From Betaproteobacteria bacterium (lineage in GTDB: Bacteria > Pseudomonadota > Gammaproteobacteria > Burkholderiales > CAIKXV01): DNA of 37,947 bases. Numbering within the stretch: the first letter of the stretch is position 1; each line of letters opens with the position of its first letter. The stretch lies in the NCBI GenBank assembly GCA_947458835.1, contig CANHBC010000010.1:1-37947 (forward strand), given 5' to 3'. Of the stretch, positions 16,670 to 23,897 are shown one piece after another. Made by a program: the position numbers and the translations under genes. The notes under the pieces are model-generated. The model saw nothing but the letters and a program-made list of their open reading frames with translations, made no database searches and was not told the DNA's origin.

Positions 16670-17688
16670 CAGGACTGTCCTTCCCCGAGCAGTTCGAGCG
16701 CGTTCAACCCGTGGATCAGGTCGCGCTGCTGGTTGGTGAGGCCGGGAAGCTGGTCCAGCATCCCGAGCGGGTCTTCCTCGCCCATGTCGTAGGGCGCATC
16801 GGTGCCGATCACCACGCGATCGGCGCCGACCCGGTCGACCAGGTACTTCAGTGCCATCGCGTCATGGGTCAGGGCGTCGCACCAGAATCGGCGCAGCAGT
16901 TCGAGCGGGGAGGTTCTGGTCCGTGCCCGGGTCTCGTCGCGGCAGGCATGCCCATGGGCGAGGCGGCCGACCTGGTAGGGCAGGTAGCCGCCGCCGTGGG
17001 CGAGGATGATCTTCAGGTCGGGCAACTCGTCGAGCGTGCCGCTGAACATCAGATGGCTAGCCATCAGCACGGTGTCGAGCGGATGGCCGACCAGGTTGGC
17101 GAGGTAGTAGCACTCGAACGAGTCGCGCACGCCGCCGACGAAGTGCGGATGGGCGAACAGCACCACCTTCAGCTCCGCCGCGCGCTTGAGGATGGGCCGG
17201 AACCGTGGTTCGGAAAGCTGCAGGTCCTGCACCGTGCAGCCGACCTCCAGCGCACGGAAGCCGTGCTCGCGCACGCAGCGCTCCAGTTCGGCGATTGCGG
17301 CATCGGCATCCTGCATCGGCAGGGTCGCCATGCCACGCAGCCGGGTCGGGTGCCGGGCCACCATGCCCGCGATGCCGTCGTTGGTGACCCGAGCCGCAGC
17401 CAGCGCGCGGTCGGCCTGCAGCCAGTAGAAGAACACGAACGGCGTGGTCGACAGCACAGAGATGTCGATGCCCTTCCGGTCCATGCCCGCCACCTTGGCA
17501 TCGGCGTCGTGAAACTCCGCCGGGATCGGCGTCTGGTGGCCGTCGCTGCGCCGGAAGCGGCTGACCGCGCCCTGCGCGTCGCGGACCACCTCGATGTCGT
17601 GTTCGCGTGGCCGGGCGGCGATCGCCTCGATCAGCGGCCTGGGCAGCACATGGCTGTGCACGTCCACCACCGGAGTCCTGCCTGTCAC
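16669..17688 (-). CDS. Amidohydrolase-2 family protein (ACMSD-like decarboxylase/hydrolase)
   Basis: A 339-residue TIM-barrel metal enzyme. Metal ligands are visible: VDVHSHVLP (His11, His13), LFAHPHF, and ILAHGGGYLPYQVGRL. The Asp lies in VIGTDAPYDMGEEDP. The last two segments closely match those of aminocarboxymuconate semialdehyde decarboxylase, so a non-oxidative decarboxylase or hydrolase acting on an aromatic or ring-opened acid is likely. I place the start at GTG 17688: AAGGAG (17695-17700) lies exactly six bases before it, whereas the in-frame ATG 17703 overlaps that site and has none of its own. It is coupled to the FAD monooxygenase by a one-base overlap and preceded by an 18-bp palindrome. 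The open frame runs on upstream to 19512, but that part is antisense-frame shadow of other genes. Confidence 0.92.
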   Translation of the reverse strand: MTGRTPVVDVHSHVLPRPLIEAIAARPREHDIEVVRDAQGAVSRFRRSDGHQTPIPAEFHDADAKVAGMDRKGIDISVLSTTPFVFFYWLQADRALAAARVTNDGIAGMVARHPTRLRGMATLPMQDADAAIAELERCVREHGFRALEVGCTVQDLQLSEPRFRPILKRAAELKVVLFAHPHFVGGVRDSFECYYLANLVGHPLDTVLMASHLMFSGTLDELPDLKIILAHGGGYLPYQVGRLAHGHACRDETRARTRTSPLELLRRFWCDALTHDAMALKYLVDRVGADRVVIGTDAPYDMGEEDPLGMLDQLPGLTNQQRDLIHGLNALELLGEGQS

Positions 17689-17705
17689 GCGTCTCTCCTT
17701 CATCA

Positions 17706-17750
17706 AACCCGGGTCAGACACGGGTTTCAAATCCGTGTCTGACCCGGGTT
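17706..17750. repeat. Perfect 18-bp inverted repeat (REP-like) between two operon genes
   Basis: AACCCGGGTCAGACACGG at 17706-17723 is repeated inverted at 17733-17750, with a 9-base spacer. It fills the gap between the stop of the Gfo/Idh/MocA gene (17766) and the ribosome site of the amidohydrolase. The GGGTCAG core recurs in the repeat cluster at 34657-34802. The mRNA would form a very stable hairpin just before a translation start, which could attenuate or stabilise the transcript. It resembles intergenic REP elements moved by RAYT transposases, but no such transposase is in the window. Confidence 0.8.
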
Positions 17751-17765
17751 CCTGGCCACTGATCT

Positions 17766-18764
17766 TCAGGGCAGGGGCGCTTCTACGGGGGTACCGTCGC
17801 GAAGCGATCGCGCGACGGCTTCCACTGCTGCAATGGTACCGAGCAATTCGGTCGGGGGGATCGGCCAGTCCGCGGGTTGCGCGCGCGCGGCGACCGCGGC
17901 AGCGAACGCTTCCATCTGCAGGCGCAGGCCGTCCGACGGGGGTAGTTGCATGCGCTGCGGCGGCTGGCCACTCAGCCGAAGGACCACTTCGCGGTCGCCG
18001 ATGGCTTCCACTGAACCGTCGCGGCCGAACACGTGCAGGCGCCAGAACAGCGGGGTGGGACGCACGCCGCAGAGCACGGCCGACACTGGACGCCGGAAGC
18101 GGTAGACCATCGTCAGCGCGTCCAGCGCCTCGTCGGGCGGGGGCTGCGAGACGGTGGTGGCGCTCACCTGGGCGACCGGGCCGAACAGCCGCACCATCGC
18201 GTCGAGCACGTGTATGCCGGTGGCGGTCAGGCTGGCGGCCGGGGCCTCTTCCGGCCGCTCGCGCCAGCTGGTGAAGAAGTTCTTCTGGTTCTCGTTGCTG
18301 AAATGCCCTTCGGCATGCAGGACCGGGCCGAGCACGCCGCTGGCGACCACCTTCCCCAGCTCGTGCATCGAGGGCCAGTACCGCTTGTCCTGCCCGACCG
18401 TGAGCACGACCCCGGCCTCGGTGCAGGCGCGCACTGCCGACCGTGCGTCCTCCAGCGTCAGCGCCAGCGGCTTCTCGCTCAGCACCGACTTGCCCGCGGC
18501 CGCGCAGGCGCGTACCTGTCCGGCATGCTGCGAGTTGGGCGTGGCAAGCACGACCGCGTCGATCGACGGGTCGGCCAGGACCGCCTCGAAGTCGGTGCCC
18601 AGTTCGACGCCGTGATCGTGGGCGAAGTCGGCCGACTTCGCGGGCGTCTGCACCACGGCCCGTACGAAACGAAGGTGCGGGCTGGGCGCCGCGCCGCTGC
18701 CCTGCACCGACCGGACGTGGTTGCGTCCCCAGCGGCCCAGGCCGATCACCGCGGCGCGGATCAT
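17766..18764 (-). CDS. Gfo/Idh/MocA-family NAD(P)-dependent oxidoreductase
   Basis: A 332-residue dehydrogenase. The N-terminal Rossmann fold has IGLGRWGRNH (residues 7-16). The family signature is SEKPLALTLEDAR (about 94-106), with the conserved Lys of EKP, and VGQDKRYWPS marks the start of the substrate domain. HVLDAMVRLFGPV supplies the usual His. Family members oxidise or reduce sugars, inositols, biliverdin and other cyclic or hydroxylated compounds, so the substrate is open. It starts 33 bases after the stop of the PEP mutase/isocitrate lyase-family gene, and the ribosome site is weak. The downstream amidohydrolase is separated from it by the palindromic repeat. Likely one operon of four or five catabolic genes with a Bug receptor at its head. 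Confidence 0.92.
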   Translation of the reverse strand: MIRAAVIGLGRWGRNHVRSVQGSGAAPSPHLRFVRAVVQTPAKSADFAHDHGVELGTDFEAVLADPSIDAVVLATPNSQHAGQVRACAAAGKSVLSEKPLALTLEDARSAVRACTEAGVVLTVGQDKRYWPSMHELGKVVASGVLGPVLHAEGHFSNENQKNFFTSWRERPEEAPAASLTATGIHVLDAMVRLFGPVAQVSATTVSQPPPDEALDALTMVYRFRRPVSAVLCGVRPTPLFWRLHVFGRDGSVEAIGDREVVLRLSGQPPQRMQLPPSDGLRLQMEAFAAAVAARAQPADWPIPPTELLGTIAAVEAVARSLRDGTPVEAPLP

Positions 18765-18797
18765 CGTTGCGTCCGTTCCCGGGCCGGCGCGCCTCGC

Positions 18798-19682
18798 CTA
18801 GTGCCCTGTCTTCGCCGCGTCGGCGTGTTCCTCGCCGAACTGCTCTTCGATCGCACGCCAGCGGTCGATGCCGACCACCTTCAGGTAGTCGTCGAAGTTG
18901 GCACCGGTGCCGACGAGCTTCAGCTCGTCGCTGCGCAGGTCGGCCAGTGCCAGCTGCATGGTCTTCACCACGCGCAGCAGCAGGGTGATGCCGTAGAGCG
19001 CGATGCCGTAGCCCATCTCGCCCAGCACCGACGGCTTGACGATCGGCGAGAGCCCGCCTTCGAGCATGTTCGCCACGTGCACGGTGTCGATCTCGCGAAC
19101 GGCCCGGGCCATCTCCTCTTCGTCGAGCATCGACTCGATGAACACGCCGTCGGCGCCGGCGCGCACGTAGCGCTCGGCGCGGCGCAGTGCCTCGTCCAGC
19201 CCGTGGATCGCGCGCGCGTCGGTGCGTGCCACGATGAAGGTCTCGGGGTCCATGCGGTTCGCGCTCATCGCGCGCAACTTCGCCTCCATCTCCTCGGTGG
19301 GCACCACGCGCTTGCCTGCCATGTGCCCGCACCGCTTGGGCGCGACCTGGTCCTCGATGAACAGCGCGGAGATGCCCATCCGCTCGTAGCTGTGGAGCAG
19401 GTGAACGCAGTTCTTCACGTCGCCGTAGCCGTTGTCGGCATCGACCAGCACCGGCAGGTCGCAGGCGTTGACCATGTCGCGGAACGCCGCGCCGAACTCG
19501 CCCAGCTGGCACAGCCCGATGTCGGGTAACCCGTGCCGGGCGCCGGCGGTCTGGAATCCGCCGATGAAGAAGCCCTTGAAGCCGGCCTGCTTGATCAGCA
19601 GTGCGGACAGCGCGTCATGCGCCCCCGGCAGCACGAGGGGTTTCTCTTCATTCAGCAGGCTGCGGATGGTCTTCCTGGCCAC
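18798..19682 (-). CDS. Isocitrate lyase/PEP mutase superfamily enzyme
   Basis: A 294-residue TIM-barrel enzyme. The metal-binding stretch VLVDADNGYGD (about 78-88) and the active-site loop KRCGHMAGKRVV (about 115-126) are present, as are FIVARTDAR and GADGVFIES. The Lys-Arg-Cys-Gly-His loop is the form seen in C-C bond-cleaving members such as 2-methylisocitrate lyase and 2,3-dimethylmalate lyase. A carboxyphosphonoenolpyruvate mutase or oxaloacetate decarboxylase activity is less likely. Length is typical of the lyases (about 290). It begins with GTG 19682 after AAGGAAAG, seven bases upstream. The gene follows Bug receptor 4 by 49 bases, consistent with import and cleavage of a branched or substituted malate-type acid (inference). 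Confidence 0.92.
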   Translation of the reverse strand: MARKTIRSLLNEEKPLVLPGAHDALSALLIKQAGFKGFFIGGFQTAGARHGLPDIGLCQLGEFGAAFRDMVNACDLPVLVDADNGYGDVKNCVHLLHSYERMGISALFIEDQVAPKRCGHMAGKRVVPTEEMEAKLRAMSANRMDPETFIVARTDARAIHGLDEALRRAERYVRAGADGVFIESMLDEEEMARAVREIDTVHVANMLEGGLSPIVKPSVLGEMGYGIALYGITLLLRVVKTMQLALADLRSDELKLVGTGANFDDYLKVVGIDRWRAIEEQFGEEHADAAKTGH

Positions 19683-19731
19683 GGTCTTTCCTTCGATCGG
19701 TTGCGACTGGGGGAGGCTGTGTGTGCGCGGC

Positions 19732-20724
19732 TCATTCGCCCTTGATGCCGGCGTCGCGGATCACCCGCCCGTAACGCACCGCCTCGCTGCGGATGAACTC
19801 GGCAAACTGCTCCGGCGTGCTGGTGCGCGATTCGATGCCCGAGGCCGCGAGCTTCTCGCGCAGGTCGGGCGAGGCGAGCGCCTTGACCACCTCGGTGTTG
19901 AGCCGCCCGATGAGCTCGCGCGAGGTGCCCGACGGGGACAGCACGCCGTACCAGATAGGCACTTCGAACCCGGCGACGCCCGATTCCGCCGCGGTGGGCA
20001 CGTTCGGCAGGTTCGGTACCCGCTTCTCGGACAGCACCGCGATCGCCTTCACCTTGCCCGCGGCGACCTGCGGCGCGGCGACGGCTGCCGCCATGATCAG
20101 CATGTCTGTCTCGCCGGACATCATCCCGACCAGCGCCTGGCCCGACCCCTTGTAGGGCACGTGCACGGTACGGATCTTCATCAGGCTGTTGAGCAGTTCG
20201 GCCGCCAGGTGGCCGGTGGTGCCGACTCCGCCCGAGCTGTAATTCAACCGGCCGGGGTTGGCGCGGGCGATCTTCACCAGATCGCCGAGGGTCTTCGCCG
20301 GCACCGACGGGTGGGTGATCAGGATGTTCTGGATCACCGCCACCAGCGAGATCGGCGCGAGGTCCTTCATCGGATCGTAGTTCAGCTTGGCATACAGCGA
20401 CGGGCTGATCGAGATCAGCGGCGAGGACAGCACCATGGTGTAGCCGTCGGGTGCCGCCTTCGATGCGATCTCCAAGCCGAGGTTGCCGCCGGCGCCTGGC
20501 CGGTTGTCGACCGTGACCGGCTGGCCGACCTGTTCCGAGAGCTTGGCCGCAACGCTGCGCCCGAGCAGGTCGGTCGGGCCGCCGGGCGGGAACGGCAGGA
20601 TCATGCGCATCGGCTTGACCGGGAACGGCTGAGCCTGCGCCATTGCGGCGCTCGAGGCCAGCACTGCCGCGGCCAGGGCAACGAGCTTGACGCCGCAGTG
20701 GCGCGCGGACGGATCGTGCGTCAT
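19732..20724 (-). CDS. Bug/TctC-family periplasmic solute-binding protein (4)
   Basis: A TTT-type receptor of 330 residues. ATG 20724 is chosen because GGAGGAAA lies eight bases upstream and a normal signal peptide follows (GVKLVALAAAVLASSAAMAQA). The longer frame to 20907 would add about 60 Arg/Ala/Pro residues. Hallmarks are FPVKPMRMILPFPPGGPTD, TVDNRPGAGGNLGLEI, HVPYKGSGQALVGMMSG and LPNVPTAAESG. It is the first gene of a minus-strand run with the PEP mutase-family enzyme, Gfo/Idh/MocA oxidoreductase, amidohydrolase and FAD monooxygenase, so it probably imports the substrate of that pathway or reports on it. TctA and TctB genes are absent here, as with the other three receptors. Confidence 0.95.
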   Translation of the reverse strand: MTHDPSARHCGVKLVALAAAVLASSAAMAQAQPFPVKPMRMILPFPPGGPTDLLGRSVAAKLSEQVGQPVTVDNRPGAGGNLGLEIASKAAPDGYTMVLSSPLISISPSLYAKLNYDPMKDLAPISLVAVIQNILITHPSVPAKTLGDLVKIARANPGRLNYSSGGVGTTGHLAAELLNSLMKIRTVHVPYKGSGQALVGMMSGETDMLIMAAAVAAPQVAAGKVKAIAVLSEKRVPNLPNVPTAAESGVAGFEVPIWYGVLSPSGTSRELIGRLNTEVVKALASPDLREKLAASGIESRTSTPEQFAEFIRSEAVRYGRVIRDAGIKGE

Positions 20725-20771
20725 CGTGTTTTTCCTCCGTTGGGCGTCCATCGCCTGGCGCCGTGGTTGCA

Positions 20772-20793
20772 CCGCCCCGCGGCAGCGGGGCGG
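20772..20793. terminator. 9-bp GC hairpin between rlmJ and Bug receptor 4
   Basis: CCGCCCCGC / GCGGGGCGG pair perfectly around a 4-base loop in the 223-base gap (20725-20947) between rlmJ and the next minus-strand gene. It may end rlmJ transcription or form part of the Bug leader, about 48 bases before the start codon. No T-run is seen. I find no gene in the rest of this gap. Confidence 0.35.
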
Positions 20794-20947
20794 CACCCGG
20801 GCGGCCGGCGCCCGCGCTTGTGTCGCGCGGGTCGTCTTCACGGCCCCTCCGTGTCTGCCAGCAAGCTTATCAGCATGCGCGCAGGAGCCGCAAACCGCGC
20901 ATTGCATCGCACTGGCTGCGCGCCGTGCGCGCCCGGCCCGGGCTGCT

Positions 20948-21790
20948 TCAGGCGATCGTGTGCTGGAGGCGGTAGCTGGCGGTGGCGTCCTGCCCGAGCA
21001 GCCGTACCAGCGTCGGTAGCGCCTCCTGGAGCGTGTCTGGCAGCGTCCAGGGGGCGTTGAACACGAACAGCCCGCTGCCTTCCATGCCGATGCCGTCGGC
21101 TGCCGGTGCCTTTACCCGCAGTTCGACCTGCAGCCAGTCGTGTTCGCGCAGCGCGGCCAGCGCCTCGGGCAGGCGTTGCGCCTCGCGCCGGGCCAGCAGC
21201 GGATACCAGACCATGTACACCCCGGTGGCGAAGCGGCGCAGCGCATCGCCGACCGCATCGACTACCTGGCGGTAGTCGCCCCGGTCCTCGTAGGACGGAT
21301 CGACCAGCACGAGCGCCCGCCGCGGCTGCGGCGGCAGCAGGCCCTTCAACCCGGCGAAGCCGTCGGTGGCCAGTACCCGCACGCGCCGCTCATCTGCATA
21401 CTGCTTCTGCAGCTGCCGGCTGTCGGTGGAATGCAGGTCGAACAGGTGCAGCCGGTCGGAGGGCCGCAGCAGCTGCAGGGCGAGCTGCGGCGAGCCGGGG
21501 TAGCGCAGCAGCCGCCCTGCGCGGTTCACCTGCCTGACCTGCTCGACATAGGCCTGAACCGATGCGGGCAGGTCGGGCTGCTCCCATAGCCGTCCGATGC
21601 CGTCGCGGAACTCCGCCGTCTTCAGGGCGACCGGCGTGTCGAGCGCGTACAGCCCCGCGCCGGCATGGGTGTCGACGTACCAGAACGGCTTGTCCTTCTG
21701 CTTCAGGTAGCCGATCAGTTCGACCAGCAACAGGTGCTTCAGGACGTCGGCGTGGTTGCCGGCGTGGAAGGCGTGGCGGTAGCTGAGCAA
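20948..21790 (-). CDS. rlmJ: 23S rRNA (adenine(2030)-N6)-methyltransferase RlmJ
   Basis: A 280-residue methyltransferase that modifies A2030 of 23S rRNA with S-adenosylmethionine. The N-terminus MLSYRHAFHAGNHADVLKHL is nearly that of E. coli RlmJ. FWYVDTHAGAGLY forms part of the SAM site. The catalytic motif is DPSYE with Asp164, the same number as in E. coli, where the motif reads DPPYE. The C-terminal GMEGSGLFVFNAPWTL is also characteristic. The start codon is TTG (21790), fixed by the family N-terminus, with a poor ribosome site 13 bases after the UxaA-type gene. Expression is therefore probably low and may depend on coupling with that gene. It is a housekeeping gene amid catabolic neighbours. 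Confidence 0.96.
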   Translation of the reverse strand: MLSYRHAFHAGNHADVLKHLLLVELIGYLKQKDKPFWYVDTHAGAGLYALDTPVALKTAEFRDGIGRLWEQPDLPASVQAYVEQVRQVNRAGRLLRYPGSPQLALQLLRPSDRLHLFDLHSTDSRQLQKQYADERRVRVLATDGFAGLKGLLPPQPRRALVLVDPSYEDRGDYRQVVDAVGDALRRFATGVYMVWYPLLARREAQRLPEALAALREHDWLQVELRVKAPAADGIGMEGSGLFVFNAPWTLPDTLQEALPTLVRLLGQDATASYRLQHTIA

Positions 21791-21803
21791 CCCGGTCAGC
21801 CGC

Positions 21804-23348
21804 TCAGCCGGTCACGCCAATGTTCCACGGCACGAACTCGTGGTCGCCCAGCCCCAGCAGTTCGCTCTTGGTCTTCTCGCCCGAACAGGTGCGCAGGATA
21901 TGCTGGAAGATCTCCTCGCCCATCTGCTGCAGCGTGTGCGTGCCGTCCAGGATGCCGCCGCAGTTGATGTCCATGTCCTCGGTGAGGCGGTTGTACATCG
22001 GCGTGTTGGTGGCAAGCTTGATCGAGGGCGCCGGTTTGGCACCGAACATGGAGCCGCGGCCGGTGGTGAAGCAGATCACGTTCGCGCCGCCGGCGATCTG
22101 GCCGGTGGCAGATACCGGGTCGAAGCCGGGCGTGTCCATGAACACAAAGCCCTTCTGCGCGACCGGCTCGGCGTAGCGGTAGACCTCCATCAGCGGGCCG
22201 GTGCCACCCTTCATCGACGAGCCGAGCGATTTCTCGAAGATGTTGGCCAGCCCGCCGGACTGGTTGCCCGGGCTGACCACGCCGTTGATCTGGGTGTCGC
22301 GGCCGGGGGTGTACTCGTCCTTCCACCAGCGGATGCGGTCGATCAGCTTCTCGCCGACTTCGCGCGAGCGCGCGCGGGCGGTGAGGGTGTGCTCGACGCC
22401 GTAGATCTCGGGCGTCTCCGACAGGATCGCGGTGCCGCCGTGACGCACCAGCAGATCCATGGCCGCGCCCAGCGCCGGGTTGGCGGTGATCGATGAGAAG
22501 CCGTCGGAGCCACCGCACTGCAGTCCGACGGTGATGTGGCTCGCCGGTACGCGCGTACGCGTCACCCTGTTCGCCTCCGGCAGCATCGACTTCACCGCGG
22601 CGACGCCGGCCGCAATGGTCTTGGTGGTGCCGCCCTCGTCCTGCATCACGAAGGTGTGCAGCCGCGCGCCTGCGGTGAGCTTCTGCTCGGCGAGCAGCTT
22701 GTTCACCTGGTTGCGCTCGCAGCCCAGGCCGACGATCAGCGCGCCGGCGAGGTTGGCATGAAGTGCATAGCCGGCCATCGTCCGGCGCAGCAGGTCCATC
22801 GGCTCGCCGGTCATCTCCATGCCGCAGCCGGTGCCGTGGGCGAAGGCGACCACGCCGTCGACGTTCGGGTACTCGGCCAGCCGCTCCGGGGTGAAGTACT
22901 CGGCGATCTTGTGCGCGACGGTGGCCGAGCAGTTCACCGTGGACAGCACGCCGATGTAGTTGCGGGTGGCGACCTGGCCATTCGCACGCACGATGCCCAT
23001 GAAGGTCGCGCGCTCGGCCTCGGGGATCATCTCGACCGGCTTGTAGTCCCGGGTGTACGCGTAGTCGCGCTGGTACTCGCGGAACTCCATGTTGTGCGAG
23101 TGAACGTAGGCACCGGCCGCGATGTCGGCAGATGCGAAGCCGATGGTCACGTTGTACTTGCGGATCGGCTCGTCCTTCGCGATCGCGCGGGCGGCGATCT
23201 TGTGGCCGGCGGGTACCTGCCCACGGCTGACCAGGCCGCCATCGAGCTTCGCACCCAGTTCGATCAGCGTGCGGGCGATCAGGACGTTGTCGTCCGGATG
23301 CAGGCGGATGGTCGGCCCGGCGGCGGGGCGCTGGTTGATTTCGATCAT
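21804..23348 (-). CDS. UxaA-family hydro-lyase (altronate/galactarate dehydratase type)
   Basis: A 514-residue two-domain sugar-acid dehydratase, the normal length for UxaA and GarD. Residues about 10-95 are the SAF domain, with the characteristic AYVHSHNME. The C-terminal domain starts with the conserved segment RNYIGVLSTVNCSATVAHKI (about 128-147). It contains HGTGCGM, VGLGCERNQ, LQCGGSDGFSSITANPALG, TGRGSMFG and NCGGILDG; the Cys and His residues probably bind the catalytic iron. The reaction is removal of water from an aldonic or aldaric acid to a 2-keto-3-deoxy acid. Altronate, galactarate or a related acid cannot be decided. The ATG has GAGG seven bases upstream. Together with the IlvD-type dehydratase and transaldolase it suggests sugar-acid use. 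Confidence 0.93.
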   Translation of the reverse strand: MIEINQRPAAGPTIRLHPDDNVLIARTLIELGAKLDGGLVSRGQVPAGHKIAARAIAKDEPIRKYNVTIGFASADIAAGAYVHSHNMEFREYQRDYAYTRDYKPVEMIPEAERATFMGIVRANGQVATRNYIGVLSTVNCSATVAHKIAEYFTPERLAEYPNVDGVVAFAHGTGCGMEMTGEPMDLLRRTMAGYALHANLAGALIVGLGCERNQVNKLLAEQKLTAGARLHTFVMQDEGGTTKTIAAGVAAVKSMLPEANRVTRTRVPASHITVGLQCGGSDGFSSITANPALGAAMDLLVRHGGTAILSETPEIYGVEHTLTARARSREVGEKLIDRIRWWKDEYTPGRDTQINGVVSPGNQSGGLANIFEKSLGSSMKGGTGPLMEVYRYAEPVAQKGFVFMDTPGFDPVSATGQIAGGANVICFTTGRGSMFGAKPAPSIKLATNTPMYNRLTEDMDINCGGILDGTHTLQQMGEEIFQHILRTCSGEKTKSELLGLGDHEFVPWNIGVTG

Positions 23349-23501
23349 GGCGGATCCTCTGGCGGGTGGCTCAGGCGGCGAGGCGCGTCAAGGCCGCGAG
23401 GCGCGCACTGAGGGGCGGGCAAGAATCTACCACGGTGGCGGGCGGGCCCTCGTGCCAGCGCAGGCGCCGACCCTGTCGATGTCCGACCGCCTCGGGGTGG
23501 C

Positions 23502-23897
23502 TCAGTCGCCGAGCAGGAGCGTGACCACCAGGGCGGCCAGCAATACCCCGGAAGCCGTCAGCCGCAGCCCCGGCGCCAGCCCCCGGAATGCGTAGTGCAG
23601 CGCGCCCATCGTGGCCGCGGCGATCGCCGGCCACGCCAGCCCGTACAGCAGCACGGCGCCGATCACGGCCGATGGCGCGTCCGGCAGCGTCGCCGCGCCC
23701 TCCGCGGCTGAACCGGCCGCTCTGGCCGCCTGTGCCGCGATCCAGGGCCAGGCGTTCCAGCAGAGCAGGCCGGAGAGCAGGAAGGCGAACACCGCCTCGA
23801 CCGCGACCGGAGGGTCGAGCAGCCGCGGCCGCTCGGGCGGGGGAGCGTCGGGCTCGTGCACGCCGTCGTTCATCGCATCTTTGCCCTCAGGTTGCAT
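23502..23897 (-). CDS. Small membrane protein at the end of the peptide ABC operon
   Basis: A 131-residue protein of unknown function. A Pro-rich hydrophilic N-terminus (about 1-28) is followed by three probable membrane segments: about 31-55 (VEAVFAFLLSGLLCW), about 73-100 (VIGAVLLYGLAWPAIAAATMG) and about 110-130 (LTASGVLLAALVVTLLLGD). It overlaps the end of the upstream ATPase gene by 11 bases if ATG 23897 is used; ATG 23873 would avoid the overlap, and neither has a strong ribosome site. Its place as the last gene suggests an accessory membrane part of the importer, but this is guesswork. No motif is recognised. The 150 bases downstream to the UxaA-type gene hold nothing clear. Confidence 0.65.
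   Translation of the reverse strand: MQPEGKDAMNDGVHEPDAPPPERPRLLDPPVAVEAVFAFLLSGLLCWNAWPWIAAQAARAAGSAAEGAATLPDAPSAVIGAVLLYGLAWPAIAAATMGALHYAFRGLAPGLRLTASGVLLAALVVTLLLGD

Noticed and set aside
16669-19512. A 947-codon minus-strand frame that would fuse extra sequence to the amidohydrolase
   Set aside because: Only the last 339 residues are amidohydrolase-like. The rest is Arg/Ala-rich and overlaps the Gfo/Idh/MocA and PEP mutase-family genes in another frame.
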